From Cloeon dipterum (Eukaryota > Arthropoda > Insecta > Ephemeroptera > Baetidae), in the NCBI RefSeq assembly GCF_949628265.1, contig NC_088789.1, forward strand, positions 29,381,883 through 29,445,882: 64,000 bases of DNA, written 5' to 3'. Shown here piece after piece: positions 45,128 through 57,495 of the stretch. The translations under genes and the position numbers were made by a program. Below the pieces are notes generated by a model, which was given only the letters and a program-made list of their open reading frames with translations, had not been told where the DNA came from and did no database searches. Numbering within the stretch: the stretch's first letter is position 1; every line of letters begins with the position of its first letter.

Positions 45128-46714
45128 ATGTCGATTCAAAGAGCGTTGTGCTTGATTTGCGAGCTTCCAACGGCGGACGGTGCTGTTCTCGCTGTCCACG
45201 TGGACAAGGAGAAACTGCAGACTTGGTTTCTTAACGTCTGCGGACACGAGTTGGCAGAGGAAATCGAGGACGATGACCTGATTTGCTACTTTTGCGCCTG
45301 GCACGCCGAGTGAGTTCTAAAGGAAGTCAGGAATTATTCAATTTTATATGAGGAATTTTTCCAAAAGGATTCTATGGGAATCTAACGGAATGTCAGATGA
45401 GTCTTTGATTTGGTGGAATTTGGATTTGGACGATGCAGCAAAAGAGCTGCGGACACATTACTTCGGTAAAAGTGATATTTTTTATTTTTTTTTTTTAGTT
45501 TTTGTCTAATAATTGTGTTTTCAGAGGGAAATATAGAACAATGTTGGGTGCCATTGGAGGAGATCGATGTGCCCGAAAGTGAAGAAGAAGAAATCGAGGA
45601 GGATGAGGTGGATTCGGAGTCTGAGACAAAAAACAATCTTTGTTCACAAAAGAAAAAATGTCTCTACTGTGGTAAACAATATTCGTCATCACACAATTTG
45701 TCACAGCATGTAAAGAAAGCACACAAAGAAGCTATCAGATGTGAAAACCATAATTGTGCCACATATTTTCACAAAATCGAGGAAAGGGAAAAACACAACG
45801 AAGAAGTTCATGAAAAATCAAGAGAACAGAAAATATTCAAATGTGATTTTTGTAGCAAGGAATTTATTGGAAATGATAAGCACGTCAAACATGTTCGTAA
45901 TGTCCATCGTGAATTTCCAGTCAAGTGCGCTTTTCAAGGCTGCGTCTCGTTCTTCAAAACTAAAATTGAAATGAGAGCCCACTTTGACTCTCTTCATATA
46001 TTAATTAATGGCGATAAAATGATCGATTGTGAATATTGCGATTACAAAACAAAATATAATCGTAATCTACAAAAACATGTTACCAGAAAACACAGAACAG
46101 AAAGGCCATTCAAGTGTGACGAATGCGGTGCAATGTTCTCAACAAAGGATACTTTGGCAAGGCATAGTAGTTTAAAGCATAAATGCAAACGCTGCAAATA
46201 TTGTAAATTAGATGTTTCTTTTGGTTATTACATTGCACACATTAGAAATCTGGCTTGTGTTCGCTGCAAAAACAAATTCCATTGTTCAGGCTTGTACCAA
46301 TCCCACCTGGAAAAGTGCAGAGAAACTTTGTTCAAATGTGCCAAGTGTCCAAAGAGCTTTCAAAAGCCTTAATTACTTGTTTACCACATGAAAAGAAAAC
46401 ATGGAAATCGCGAATGGCGTGGTTTGGAGCACAAAGCTCTCGGATTCAAATGTGAACCCTGCAAAAGGTACTACAAAAGTGCAAATCGATTGAAACTACA
46501 TTTTACCAGCATGCACAACCCAGCCAAATTGAAACACTGTGCCCACTGTCCAAAGAGTTTTTTCTTCACTTCCTATTTGAAAATCCATCTTGCGGAGAAA
46601 CACAATTTGTTAGAATTGAAAGTGGAATGTGATGCATGTAAAAAACGTCATTTCTCAAAATACTCCCATAGCCGTCATCTCAGGTCATCACATTTAAGAC
46701 ATAAAAAATTGTAA
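45128..46714 (+). pseudogene. ZAD-C2H2 copy D, premature stop in finger 9
   Basis: Exons 45128-45309, 45368-45465 and 45525 on. The ZAD is intact. At 46370-46372 TAA replaces the TAT of the other copies (KSFQKP-stop), giving 375 aa and removing the last three to four fingers. The same frame continues cleanly from 46373 to 46714 with the missing fingers, so the lesion is a single base and probably young. The truncated protein keeps a ZAD and about eight fingers and could still be made. It has a TATA-class promoter but a type-1 C-terminus and tail like the CRE-class copies, which points to recombination between classes. Confidence 0.75.
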
Positions 46715-48510
46715 GGTTTGCAGTCCATGTGGAATACAAAACAGTCAAAAATTGCGGAATCATAAACAATTAATTCATGGAATTGAGTAACATTTCTGAT
46801 TATTTTAATAGCTTCTGTATAACAACGCGTTCCCTCATATTTGTTACAGATATGTTTTTCGATGGTAATTAAAGAAATTGTCAAACGAGAATCCACTCTT
46901 TCATTTAATTAGCTTCCTTTGAAACATTATATTAATCCCGTCTGGGAGTAGGAATGGAGGTGTGATTATGGTCAATACTGGAGGCCTTGAGAAATTGCTT
47001 TCACGAATAAATTATATCGATGAATTTGGTTTTCAATTTCCTATCACTTGCTTATTTCTAAATCTGAAAAAATTTCAAATGTAACCATTCACCATTTATA
47101 AATTGTATAATTATATCGAACTCCCTACAAAAATGTGTTTTTCTATGTATAAACTTGCTAGGATGATTGAAATGCTTAAACACAATATTCCGTGAGGAGA
47201 ACTGAAGAGACTGCACATTGAATTGCTTATTCATTTAAAAAATGTAGGCATTTCAATTTTTAAAATTCCGGATTTTAACAGCAAATAACAAGCTAATGAG
47301 CTTGCATCGTTGAGAAATTCGGCATTCCTTGTGAGTCGCAGCTGTGTGAGATATGCGAGGGTTTAGATAATCGGTTCCTGTTAACTGCCAATCGTCAGAG
47401 ATGGAAAAAATGGTATAGTTAGTGGCTATTTGACTCAAAATATCTCAAATATTTATCACTGTATCAGCGAGACTGGGAGGCGCACCGGCGCCGACTCGCA
47501 AATTAATTGCTGGTTATTGCCTTTTTTCCAGCAAACTTTCAGGACAAATAAATGACTGGTGGTTTAATTGGTGGAACAAAAAAAAGGGCCTTAAAACGGG
47601 CCCAAGCTCCTCTGCGACCACTTTGGGCCCCATGTTATTATCTTGGCGATGTGTTTGGGACCCTATAGCCCACAATAAGTGCTGAGAAGAGGTTCTAAAA
47701 TATTCGGTTGGTTTTATTGTTCAATATTTAATGCTGCCGTTTTATTTTACTGAATTTTTTTAAACTTTTATTTAATCTTATTACTTCAAGCAGAAGAGTA
47801 ATAAAACATAAATGTTTTAACTTTGCATCCGGTGACCAATCTCATCCACCTTTTGTTAGTTTTAATGCGGATCAAAAATATATACGCGCTAGACTGAAAA
47901 ATAAAAAAAATAAACCAGCCAATTGGCTCGCATTGTTAAGAAATTCGCAGAAGTGTCAAAGCATTGGGAAATATTTGAGCAATTCAAAGATGTAATACTA
48001 GCTGTTGCATGTCAGATATGGAAAAGGGTGGTTAGTTAAGTGACTCGAATTGATCAAATTGCTCAACGAGCTGGGAGGCGCACCGGCGCCGTCTCGCCAC
48101 TCGCTGCTTTTCACGCCTTTCCGGTGGCTTTAGGGATAAAATGCGGGGAGGCGAAAAGATGGCCACATTTAGCGCAAGCTCTTCTGAGGCCACTCGGGCC
48201 CATGTTATCCACTCGGCGGTGTTATTGGGACGGGTGGGCTAATAGTCCACGGGATGTGCCGAGCAGAGGATTTAGAATAAAATGCGGTTGGTTTTATTGT
48301 TCAATTTATTGATATTTTTTCTTAATGCTAGAATGCCCGTTGGCGCACGCGTAGCGCGAATCGCGTCAAACATTTGTTATTTTCCAAAAATTACTTTCCA
48401 TTCACATCATTTGATTCCCGTATGGCAACCCTGTAGCGCCATGCGGTGTCGCGGGCACAAGCGGAAGACATTTTATTGGGCCCGTTCGTCTGCTTTAATT
48501 AGCACGGAAA
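46715..48510 (+). repeat. Type-1 array tail after copy D
   Basis: Bromodomain-exon relic about 46960-47010, which is the best preserved (GTGATTATGGTCAATACTGG). Alpha unit about 47460-47730, beta unit about 48040-48490. A short deletion near 47180 removes part of the flank seen in the other copies. Confidence 0.75.
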
Positions 48511-49223
48511 GATGAAAACTCTGCGTTGTATGATGTTTAATGCTGCAGTAAGCAGCCAAGGTTCACAAAATCCCACAATTTTTCAGAAAGACTTATTTTA
48601 TTGCTAAAACCTTTTTGCGGGGTTTCTGCAATTTTTTTCTATTGTTCCGGAACACGTGCATTTTTATTGTTTATCAAAACTGGATGACTAAAATTAGAGA
48701 TTTTTACCAAGTCAGCAAAAAAGCAACTAGTTTCACACAAAGAAAAAATTTAATCACTTTTTGTAAATATCCCACATGCAAAATGTTACCATTTTCGGGG
48801 TTGAATTAGGAAAACTAATTAAAAAAATTCAAACCCTTTTTCCAGCTGGTTTATTTTTGCGCAAAATTGGTGAACTCTGTCAAAAACAGTATCTAGATTT
48901 TGTTCTTGCGCGAATATGTCGGCGAATAGCGCGAAAGTTATTGCCCAGACTCTTTGCTTGGGCCTCTCGCCGCGCTGCTTTGCGAGCAATTTCCCTCTTC
49001 TTCACGCACTCTTACGAATCGAATGGTAGAACAGCTTATTCGTTTCTAGCATTGCGTGCAGCTCTAATCCACTTCTTATTCCCAAAAAAGTAACTGTGTG
49101 TAAAAAACGCTACTTTGCAACAGGCGCGAAATACAATTAATACACAAATTAAAGTGCTCTGTTTAGTTTCCATTGAGGAGACGACAAATTTTAGATTATA
49201 TCAGAAAATGTTTTTTAGCCCGT

Positions 49224-49231
49224 TATAAATT
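49224..49231 (+). promoter_or_regulatory. TATAAATT element of copy E
   Basis: 126 bp before the ATG of copy E, same context as D, F and H. Confidence 0.55.
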
Positions 49232-49349
49232 TAAAGCTTTCCCACCAAGCGAATTCAAGGGTCTGTGGAGTAACCTGAGAGTGGCGCAACAGTCGCTAAG
49301 CCACCTGGAACCTACAATCTTTCATTTAGGTTCAGGTGGTCTGGCTGAC

Positions 49350-50922
49350 ATGTCCATTCAAAAGACGCTCTGCTTGATCTGCGAGCGTCCCAGTGCGGAC
49401 GGCGCTGTCCTCGCTGTCAACGTGGACAAAGAAAAACTGCAGGAGTGGTTTCTCAACGTCTGCGAATACGAATTGGTCGAGGAAATCCAAGACGAGGACA
49501 AAATTTGCTACTTTTGCCTCTTTCATGCCGAGTAAGTTCTTCAAAGGAATTCGGGAATCTTCGTTACAAATTCAGGGAATTTCTTATCAGATTTGTCAGG
49601 AAATTCAATGGAATGTCAGACGAGGCTTTGGTTTGGTGGAATTTGGATCTGGACGAAGCAGCAAAAGAGCTGCGGAAGCATTACTTTGGTAATAAAGGTA
49701 TTTATTTACTCATTTTATTCTAATAACTTATGTTTTCAGAGGGAACTATAGAGCAATGTTGGGTTCAATTGGAGGAGGTTGATCTGCCCGAAAGCGAAGA
49801 AGAGGAAATTGAAGAGGATAAGGTGGAATTGGAATCTGAGACACGACCCAATATTTCTTCACAAAAGAAAAAATGTCTCTATTGTGGTAAACTATTCAAA
49901 TTGTCCCAGCATTTGTCAGAGCATGTGAAGAAAACACACAAAGATGCTATTAGATGTGAAAACCATCAATGTGCCACATATTTTCACACAATCGAGGAAA
50001 GGAAAAAACACAACGAAGAAGTGCATGAAAAGCCGAGAGAACTAAACATTTTCCAATGTGAATTTTGTAGCAAGGAATTCATTGGAAATATTCATATCAA
50101 CATTCATGTTCGTCGGGTCCATCGTGAATTTGCAGTCAAGTGCGCTTTCAAAGGCTGCGTCTCGTATTTTAAAACTGATATTGAAATGAGGGCTCACTTT
50201 GACTCTCTTCACAAAACCAATGATGCAAAAATGATTGATTGTGAATATTGTGAATACAAAACAAGCATTAGACTTAATTTACAAAGGCATGTTTCCAGAA
50301 AACACCAAACAGAAAAGCCATTCAAGTGTGACAAATGCGGTGAAATGTTCTCAACGAAGAGTAGTGTGTCAAATCATGTGAGCTTAAAGCATAAATTCAA
50401 ACGCTGCAAATATTGTAAATTAGATGTTGCAATCGGTTATTATACTAGACACATTATATTGCTTTCATGTTCACGCTGTAAAAACAAATTCCATTGTTCA
50501 GGTTTGTACCAATCGCACCTGAAAAACTGCAGAGAAACTTTGTTGAAATGCTCCAAGTGTCCAAAGAGCTTTCAAAGGCCTTCTTTGCTTGTTTACCACA
50601 TGAAAAGAAAACATGGAAATCGCGAGTGGGGTGGTTTGGAGCACAAAGCTCTCGGATTCAAGTGCGAACCCTGCAAAAGGTACTACAAAAGTTTGACACT
50701 CTTGAAAGAGCATTTGAGCAGGATGCACAACCAAGCCAAATTTTAGCGCTGTGCCCATTGTGCCAAAAGAGTTTCTTCTTGAATTCTCATTTGAAAAACC
50801 ATCTCGCTAAAAAACACTATTTGTTCGAGCTTGAATTTGAATGTGACAAATGCAAAAAACGGTTCATTTCCAAAAGGGTTCTTTGCTCACATTTGAATCA
50901 ACCCATTTCAAAGACAAAATAA
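49350..50922 (+). pseudogene. ZAD-C2H2 copy E, premature stop in finger 11
   Basis: Exons 49350-49531, 49591-49688 and 49740 on. The ZAD is intact. The frame ends at 50744-50746 (QAKF-stop; AAATTTTAG where F has AAATTGAAG), giving 428 aa with ten fingers. A second lesion, a one-base insertion near 50762 (CATTGTGCC against CACTGCC), shifts the remaining fingers into another frame, where SFFLNSHLKNHLAKKH is still readable to 50922. Two independent changes in the last 60 codons show that the C-terminal fingers are under no constraint; the front part may still be expressed. TATA-class promoter, type-2 tail. Confidence 0.75.
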
Positions 50923-53422
50923 AAGAAAGTTGTAGAATATGTAGAAAATTAATGTTCAAACTTCACATGAGAGCACACCTGCTACAAATTCACGGTGTTC
51001 AGTAATGATTTTCTTTTTATTCTTTATCATCTGCAATTAAGATTCTCCATTGTACTATATGTTTGCAGCATTAAATTTAGGGAAATAAAGTTATTTTTTC
51101 AAATGATGCATTGTTTTACATACCTAGCTTTCGTCTCTGACTTAAAAATCAATTTAATTAATAATAATTTTACAGCCAGCCAATGAAAGGGTCAGGCGGC
51201 ACTAATAATATTTTCTGGTTTCGCTCCATTGCAGAGAGATGCCCCGATGTGATGTTACAAAGTTTTGGTTTTCGGGGCCCAGCTACGGTCCTAATGGGCC
51301 TCAGGGCAATGATTCTGGCACCCGTCAATGCCCATTGGAGCAGATTTAAAGAATTGGACTTTTTTCAAAATTACTACAATTTTTTAAAACGCCGGTTTTT
51401 GGATAGATTCAAATCCCTGACAACCTTCCGAAGGGGTTGAAAATATTAAGGGTCAAAATTCAAATTCCTTTCCTTCTGCGTAATTTAAGTGTGCGTGTTT
51501 TGACAACAACTCCGCCTATTTATCTTAAATATTTATATAGGGGCGAGCATGATTTTGCGCGAAACCAAACATGTTAAAAAATGTCTTTCGGGAATAAATC
51601 CGGGTTACATTATGGCCCAGGGTTGCGAATGGTACCATATGTTAGGAGTTAGGACTCATAATTTCTTTTGACACATAATTGTCCAAAATATCGTTGAAAT
51701 CAGACGAGGGGTTAGTTAGCTTTTTTCCCAACCCCCCATATGATTAAAACACGTGGAATCAAGAATATTTTGACATTTTCCACTTGTCTTCCACTTTGAA
51801 TTCATCGGTTTAAAGCTTTGGACTGATCCAAAATCATACCAAATGAAAAGAAATCGGGTTACCAGTCCGTCGCTGCAATACAAGTTAAATTTTGAATGAC
51901 TTACGTCTCGGCACGAACGCGGAGGGTAAAATCAAGGGGTGCGCGTTGTCTTTTGGGGCTTTTGTTGTTGGTGCTTTCCATTCGACTACTTGATAGCTCC
52001 GGACCGGAAGTTTGACGGACGGGCTCCACCTAATGGCCGGGATTTAATACAAGGGACTGAACTTTGCAAAAAATGCGTTTTGCGAATCACCCGTTTGGTT
52101 TGCGTTGGCGACGCGTTATTTGCAAACGCGAAAAGATTTTTCTTTTTCTCAAAATTCAACCACTCATCGCATTTTCGACCACGATCCTTCATCGGATATT
52201 TTCTACTTTTAATTATTGTCATACCAAAATGACCTTTTTCAGGGTAACCCGACCTCAGTTCCTGTCCGCCGCGCGTTTATAATGCTCTTTCAGCATATTT
52301 GGTGATACTATTCCACAATTATTCACCCTCGCCTGTCACCGACCTTCCTCAGGTCGGTGATCAGGGCTGATTTTTCATTCCATCGCTTCTTTTCGGCTCC
52401 TTTTAGTTTCTCAATGCTCTTATCATACGATTATGCACTCGCCAGAGCTGCAACAAGCGCAAAAGCGAGGTGGGCATCCTCTTTGGCTAATTTCTCTCCG
52501 GACCCATCATGGAAATCGCTTTAATCTGGCATCCCCTGACGACCTTTTTTCAGGGTAACCCCACCTCTCAGATCCTCTCTGCGGCCGGTTTTTAACGCCA
52601 TTAAAGCGATTTCCAAACACACATCATTTCAATCCTGAATTTCAAAATGGAATGGCAACCCTAAAAAGCAATGGTGCCGCTGCCACAAGCGGAAGTCACA
52701 CAAACCCATTCGTCTACTAATTAATTGCACGGAGCGATGAAGACTCTGCATTTTATGATGTTTGCTGCCGCAGCAAGCAGCCAGGATTCGCAAAATCCAA
52801 CAATTTTTTTCGGAAATACCAATTTTATTGCAAAAACCTTTTTGCGGGGTTTCTGCGAATTTTATAATTGTTCCGTAACAAATGCATTTTTAATCAAGAT
52901 CAAATATTCTCATGATGGATGGCTAAAATTTGAAATTTTTACCAAATCAGTTTAAAAGAATCTAGTGTAAGCATCATTGTAAATATAAAAAATATCAGAT
53001 ATTTTTTCCGCGAAACATCGTCCTTTTCTGGGGTTTATGCGGAAAAATTGTAAAAAACGAAAGATGTTTTTTTCAGCTGGTTTATTTTTGCGCAAAATTG
53101 GTGAACCCTAGGAAAAGCACGTAAGCAACTAGCTTTTATGTCAGAGTTTGCTCGGGCCTCTCCGCACGCTGCTTTGCAAGCCAATTCCCTCTTTTGCACG
53201 CACTCTGACGACGAGCATGGCAGAGCAGCTAATATCGTTTCTAGCATTGCGAAGCTCTAATCCACTTCTTAATCCGAGAAACAGCCCCTGTGTGTAACAA
53301 AGCACTAGGTATTTTGCCACAGGCGCGAACTACAATTCATACACAAATTAAAGTGCTCTGTTCATTTTCAATTGAGGAGTCGACAAATTTTAGATTGTAT
53401 CAGAAAAGGTTTTTTAGCCCGT
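50923..53422. repeat. Intergenic block between E and F
   Basis: Type-2 tail (GAAAGTTGTAGAATATGTAG at about 50932, shared with G and, diverged, F), then a copy of the dispersed block at about 51190-52330 (see 39110-40560). About 52640-53420 is the TATA-class upstream region, with GGAACAACC-like and CCCGTTATAAA ends. No gene. Confidence 0.6.
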
Positions 53423-53430
53423 TATAAATT
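53423..53430 (+). promoter_or_regulatory. TATAAATT element of copy F
   Basis: 126 bp before the ATG of copy F, same context as D, E and H. Confidence 0.55.
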
Positions 53431-53548
53431 TAAAGCATTCCCACCAAGCGAATTCAAGGGTCTGTATAGTCACCTGAGAGTGGCGCTACAGTCGCTAAGC
53501 CACCTGGAACCTTCCATCTTTCATTTAAGTTCAGGTGGTCTGGCTGAC

Positions 53549-55124
53549 ATGTCGTTTCAAAAAGAGCTTTGCTTGATCTGCGAGACTCCGACGGCGGACG
53601 GCGCTGTCCTAGCTGTCCACGTGGACAAGGAAAAACTGCAGACTTGGTTTCTCAACGTCTGCGAGTACGAGTTGGTCGAGGAAATCCAAGACGAGGACAA
53701 AATTTGTTACTTTTGTGTCTGGCAAGCCGAGTGAGTTTTAAGGTATTCAGGAAATGTTTCATTTTTATTTATGGAATTTTCCAAAAGATTTCTCTGGGAA
53801 TTCAATGGAATGTCAGACGAGGCTATGGTTTGGAGGAATTTGGATTTGGACGATGCAGCAAAAGAGCTGCGGAAACATTACTTCGGTAAAAGTGATATTT
53901 TTATTTTTTAGTTTTTGTCTAATAATTGTGTTTTCAGAGGGAAATATAGAACAATGTTGGGTGCCATTGGAGGAGATCGATCTGCCAGAAAGTGAAGAAG
54001 AAGAAATCGAAGAGGATGGGGAAGAATTGGAATCTGAGACACAATCCAATATTAGTTCAGAAAAGAGAAAATGTCTCTACTGTGGTAAACTATTTACAAC
54101 CTCCCAGATTTTGTCAAAGCATGTAAAGAAATCACACAAAAATGCTGTCAGGTGTGAAAACCATAAATGTGCCACATATTTTCACACAATAGAGGAAAGG
54201 GAACAACACATTGAAGAAGTGCATGAAAAACCGAAAGAACAGAAAACATTCAAATGCAATTTTTGTAGCAAGGAATTCATTGGAAATGGCAATATCAACA
54301 ACCATGTTAGACGAATCCATCGTGAATTTGCAGTCAAGTGCGCTTTTCAAGGCTGCGTCTCGTTTTTCGAAACTGATATCGAAATGAGGGCTCACTTTGA
54401 CTCTCTTCACAAAACTGATGATTCAAAAATGATTGATTGTGAATATTGTGAATACAAAACAAGTATTAGACAAAATTTACAAAGGCATGTTTCCAGAAAA
54501 CACAGATCAGAAAAGCCATTCAAGTGTGACAAATGCGGTGAAATGTTCTCAACGAAGAGTAGTTTGTCAAATCATATGAGCTTAAAGCATAAATTCAAAC
54601 GCTGCAAATATTGTAAATTAGATGTTGCAATCGGTTATTACACTAAACACATTATATTGCTGTCATGTTCACGCTGTAAAAACAAATTCCATTGTTCAGG
54701 TTTGTACCAATCGCACGTGAAAAAGTGCAAAGAAACTTTGTTGAAATGTTCCAAGTGTCCAAAGAGCTTCACACACCATTGTTTGCTTGTTTACCACATG
54801 AAAAGAAAACATGGGAATCGCGAATGGCGTGGTTTAGAGCACAAATCTCTCGGATTCAAGTGTGATCCCTGCAAGAGGTACTACAAAAGTGTGAATCGTT
54901 TGAAACTGCATATGAACAGGATGCACAACGAAGCCAAATTGAAGCACTGTGCCCACTGCCCAAAGAGTTTCTTCTTGAATTATCATTTGAAAAACCATCT
55001 TGCTAAAAAACACTATTTGTTCGAGCTTGAATTTGAATGTGACGCATGCAAAAAACGGTTCATTTCCAAATGGTGTCTTCGCTCGCATTTGCTATCAACT
55101 CATTTAATATTGAGAATGAAATAA
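53549..55124 (+). CDS. ZAD-C2H2 zinc-finger protein, copy F, 488 aa (intact)
   Basis: Exons 53549-53730, 53788-53885 and 53938-55124. ZAD Cys pairs are intact; exon 2 has VWRNLD where others have VWWNLD. The acidic linker is DLPESEEEEIEEDGEE. Twelve finger units follow, with the sixth finger in the E-type form (FSTKSSLSNH, not FSTKDTLARH) and the last finger CDACKKRFISKWCLRSHLLS with tail LILRMK. Fingers 10 to 12 resemble B rather than A/C/D/I, so F is a member of a second sequence class. TATA-class promoter and type-2 3' UTR, with AATAAAG at about 55259. Nuclear DNA-binding factor by family. Confidence 0.88.
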
Positions 55125-57389
55125 AGTTGTAAAATTTGTAGACAAATAATGTTCAAACATAGCATTCATGGTGTTCAAAAACTGTGCTATTTTATATGCG
55201 TTCAAATCTGTAATTTAAATTTGCAATTGTGCTGTTTGTTTACGGCCTGAAATTTATGGAATAAAGTTTTTTATAAATAAAATAGTGATGCATTGTTTTA
55301 TTTCTGCTTATAACTGAAATCCATCTCCGACCTAAATATAAATAAATTAATACATTTAAGAAATTGCATAAAGTGATGAGCCAGCTTTTAATTAAGCTTG
55401 TTACACTTGCCACACATTTAACCCCATAAAATATTGTCCACTCTTTATCGGATTAAAAAAGAGCCTTAAAAGTGAATGTTAAAGTATCCTTAACAACAAA
55501 GTGCTGGTAAAAAATCATTCAGGAATTGTAATTTATTGGTGGTCAGGGTATGAAAAAATTGAGTAAGGAGAGTTTTAAGAATTAAAAAGACTGTGACAAT
55601 TTCTGTGCGGAAGAGCAAGAGCCGCTTGGTCATTTGGCCGTTGATTCCTGTGCGTGAGCTGCAGTCGAACGCAAAGCAAAGTGCCAGCCAGAGAAAATAG
55701 CTTAATGAACAAACGCGGCCACCAGCAACTCTGCTGCATCCTTTTGTCATTATTTGTCTTTTGCTATGGTGTTAGAAATTTTTCAAATCAGGCAAATGCT
55801 ACGAAACATCCTTTTACAATTTTTTAGATTTTAAATAAATTCAGTCTCGCGTCAAGTGGATTTTTCAAACACGCACTATTCGACCAAAAACTTAAAAAAA
55901 GCAATAAATTTAATTTTCTTTTTCAACTACCTTGCGAAGCTGTATTACATATTCCAACAACTTTTATACATTCTCCTCATTTGTATTTCACCGCAATGCT
56001 GGGTGTTTATTTATTTATGTGTTTAATTTGCGGCAGACAACGACTTGGCAGTCGAGGATGAAGAGACGTCGTTTCTTTCGGAGTTTAACAGGAAAAACAA
56101 AATTGATTCAGCAGCAGCAACAGGCCGCGGATAAACAATTTAGGGCGTGCAGCACGGTGGCATCATAAAAGCCATTCGTCCAGCCGACATTGAGACTGAG
56201 AGCAGCAAAAGCGAGCCAGCATATTATGCGTTCGTTTGTTGGAAACAAGTTCTGCACGTGAACACTCACAGAAAAAACGCAGGGTCGATTTGATTTGCGT
56301 AGCAGCGCCTTTTCAGCTCTTTAATCTTACCTATTCGCCAGAGCACCAATTAAATTGATTCTTTATTACAAGGGTTTTTACGCTATGGATTGATTAAAAA
56401 TGATACCAAATGAAATGAATCCGAGTTCGTCGGTTCAATAGAAAAATTATAGATTTTTTTAGTTTTAATAATTTACGTCTCGACACAAAAGCGGGGGGTA
56501 AAATCGAGGGGTGTGTGTTGACGTTTGGGGATCTTGGTGTTTGCGCTCAACATTCTGCCACCTGATAGCCCTGGACCAAAAGTTTCATCCACGGGCCTAA
56601 ATTAACAGCCGATATTTAAGGGTCTGAACTTTGCAAGAAACGCTTTTTGCCAAATTCCCAAATGATAAGCATTGGCGACGCGCCATGTGCGTAGGTGAAA
56701 ATGTTTTTTCGATTATTAAAAATCAGCCGCTCTACGCATCTTCGAACACGGCCCCTCATTGCATTGGTCTTATTTCGACTCTAATCTAAAATACCCAAAC
56801 GACCTATTTTCAGGGTCCTCACCGCAGCAGGCTTTTAATGCTTTTTTCAGCGTTTCGAGTACATTTTTCTATAATAAGAAAAATATTCAACTATACCCAC
56901 CATCAAGACCTCATTCAGGGTAACGCACCCTGAGATTGGTACCTTAGAAACTATTCGTGACTTTTTTCCCTTTTTCTATGTCTTCGAGATTGTAATCATC
57001 TGTTCGTTTGGGTTACTTCGAGTTTTTTCACCATGAATCACGCCAAATGGTAGAAAACAAAGCACAAACGCGTGCGGCGCAATTTTTTCGACTGTGATTC
57101 GTCCGCAGGGCGGATGGGCACCAGCAGAACCGTTAGGTCTGAGGGCGCGGGGAGCCGAAGCTGACAATAAATGTCGAGCATGCTCGCGAGCGCAGCGCTA
57201 TGCACAAAAACATTTTGTTGGTTGATGCAAATATTCAATTTCAGTGGAATTGAGATTAAAAAAGATAAAATTGTTTACGCTATGCAAATTTTGTATAAAT
57301 TAAGTGATTAGAAATATACACAATAAATAATCTTTGAAAGTTACCAAAATTTCATAATTGTTGTTGCCGCGTTTTAGCTTTAAAAGCAG
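55125..57389. repeat. Intergenic block between F and G
   Basis: 3' UTR of F to about 55290. A copy of the 31060-31400 repeat lies at about 55600-55800. About 56030-56330 is shared with about 60230-60540 (CAGCAGCAACAGG-CGCGGATAA). About 56360-57200 is a third copy of the 39110-40560 block. No gene. Confidence 0.6.
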
Positions 57390-57397
57390 TGACGTCT
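57390..57397 (+). promoter_or_regulatory. Degenerate CRE (TGACGTCT) before copy G
   Basis: One base off the palindrome found before A, C and I, in the same TTTAAAAGCA context, 106 bp before the ATG. The only CRE-class copy with a mutated site is also the most decayed gene of that class. Confidence 0.5.
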
Positions 57398-57495
57398 TTT
57401 TTATTTATTTTCCTTATACCCTGAGAGAGGCGCTGCAGTCGCTAAGCCACCTGGAACCTTCCACCTTTCATTTAAGTTCAGGTGGTCTGGCTGAC

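Noticed and set aside
53754..55124. A single long reading frame that seems to start in intron 1 of copy F (likewise at 61068 in I and 32300 in A).
   Set aside because: It reads exon 2 in the wrong frame and enters the finger frame only because intron 2 is unspliced. The conserved ATG, splice sites and ZAD cysteines support the three-exon model.
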